From assembly GCA_027575765.1 (NCBI GenBank), contig JANBPT010000846.1, forward strand, positions 1 through 21,042: a stretch of 21,042 nt of DNA, given 5' to 3'. Positions 20,746 to 21,042 of this stretch are shown here, piece by piece. How positions within the stretch are numbered: position 1 is the first letter of the stretch; every line of letters starts with the position of its first letter. This stretch comes from Tieghemiomyces parasiticus. Taxonomy: Eukaryota; Kickxellomycota; Dimargaritomycetes; Dimargaritales; Dimargaritaceae. Both the position numbers and the translations under genes were made by a program. The notes under the pieces are model-generated. The model worked only from the letters and a program-made list of their open reading frames with translations. It did no database searches and was not told where the DNA came from.

Positions 20746-21042
20746 CTAAACTGACTGCCACACTGGGCATGGTTGACCCTGGTCTCACCACCGTCAACAA
20801 GTGGCCGGGTCGCTTTCGTAGGGGTCACTACTCCGTCGAAGATGAGCCTTGGCCTGACCGCCCATCAGATGGCATTGATGTACTATGTGGGGGCAGAGTT
20901 CCGAAACGAATGAAGACCATCAGCTGGCGGTTAAACAACTAGCCCATGGCTGCCGCACTTCCCCTTATGCCATGTAAATTAGCCCGTGCAGAGACCCTAT
21001 ATTGCGCAGCAACCTCACGTGCCAGGATCCTCGCAGCCTCCC
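20746..21042 (+). mobile_element. Tc1/mariner-type transposase remnant, partial at window edge
   Basis: A frame open from about 20745 (ATG at 20769) to a TAG at 20940-20942 contains TVNKWPGRFRRGHYSVEDEP followed by W-P-D-R-P-S. This matches the helix-turn-helix end and linker of Tc1/mariner transposases (pattern TVxxWxxRFRxGxxSxEDExRxGRPS). In the next frame, 20909-20965 reads NEDHQLAVKQLAHGCRTSPYA, which fits the second DNA-binding helix set (EDxxxTVRELAxxxGxS). That frame then hits a TAA, and a further frame near 21000 gives a short match to the RAxILxxSL-like start of the catalytic region. At least two frame changes and a stop show it is dead. The DDE/D catalytic part would lie beyond base 21042. 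Terminal inverted repeats were not seen. Confidence 0.65.

Overview
The window looks like nuclear DNA from a fungus. The coding genes are classic eukaryotic housekeeping genes. They carry short introns with GT-AG borders (mostly GTAAGT or GTGAGT donors) and, in most introns where I looked, yeast-like CTAAC/TACTAAC branch sites. Start codons sit in pyrimidine-rich 5' leaders, and the aromatic-pathway enzyme is a stand-alone Aro3/Aro4-type DAHP synthase. An early-diverging fungal lineage is my guess from intron density and general look; I cannot prove it from this sequence.

Layout from left to right. Bases 1-2171 hold no recognised gene, only one unassigned open frame (1710-2171). Bases 2836-4860 (+) encode mitochondrial Hsp70, intronless. 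Bases 6279-6671 (+) encode the 40S ribosomal protein uS8 (S22/S15a). A gap of about 2.2 kb follows with nothing recognisable. Bases 8932-10320 (+) encode DAHP synthase with one intron. Convergent to it, 14316-10722 (-) is a nine-exon long-chain acyl-CoA synthetase; I placed eight introns by joining family motifs, and they give an uninterrupted 671-residue protein. After another sparse 3 kb, 17334-17695 (+) holds a tiny cysteine-rich fungal protein with one intron whose retention would swap the C-terminus for a hydrophobic tail. Bases 19866-18690 (-) are a badly decayed carnitine O-acyltransferase pseudogene. The right edge (about 20750-21042, +) carries a broken Tc1/mariner-type transposase N-terminus running off the window.

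The genes do not form one pathway. They cover mitochondrial protein import and folding, translation, aromatic amino-acid synthesis and fatty-acid activation. The acyl-CoA synthetase and the dead carnitine acyltransferase both belong to fatty-acid use, but they are about 4 kb apart and I see no sign that they were co-regulated.

I did not find a convincing new multi-gene system. The items most worth a second look are the acyltransferase pseudogene, the possible splice switch in the small cysteine-rich gene, the stop-free in-frame intron in the acyl-CoA synthetase, and the transposase relic. I saw no tRNA, rRNA or CRISPR array.
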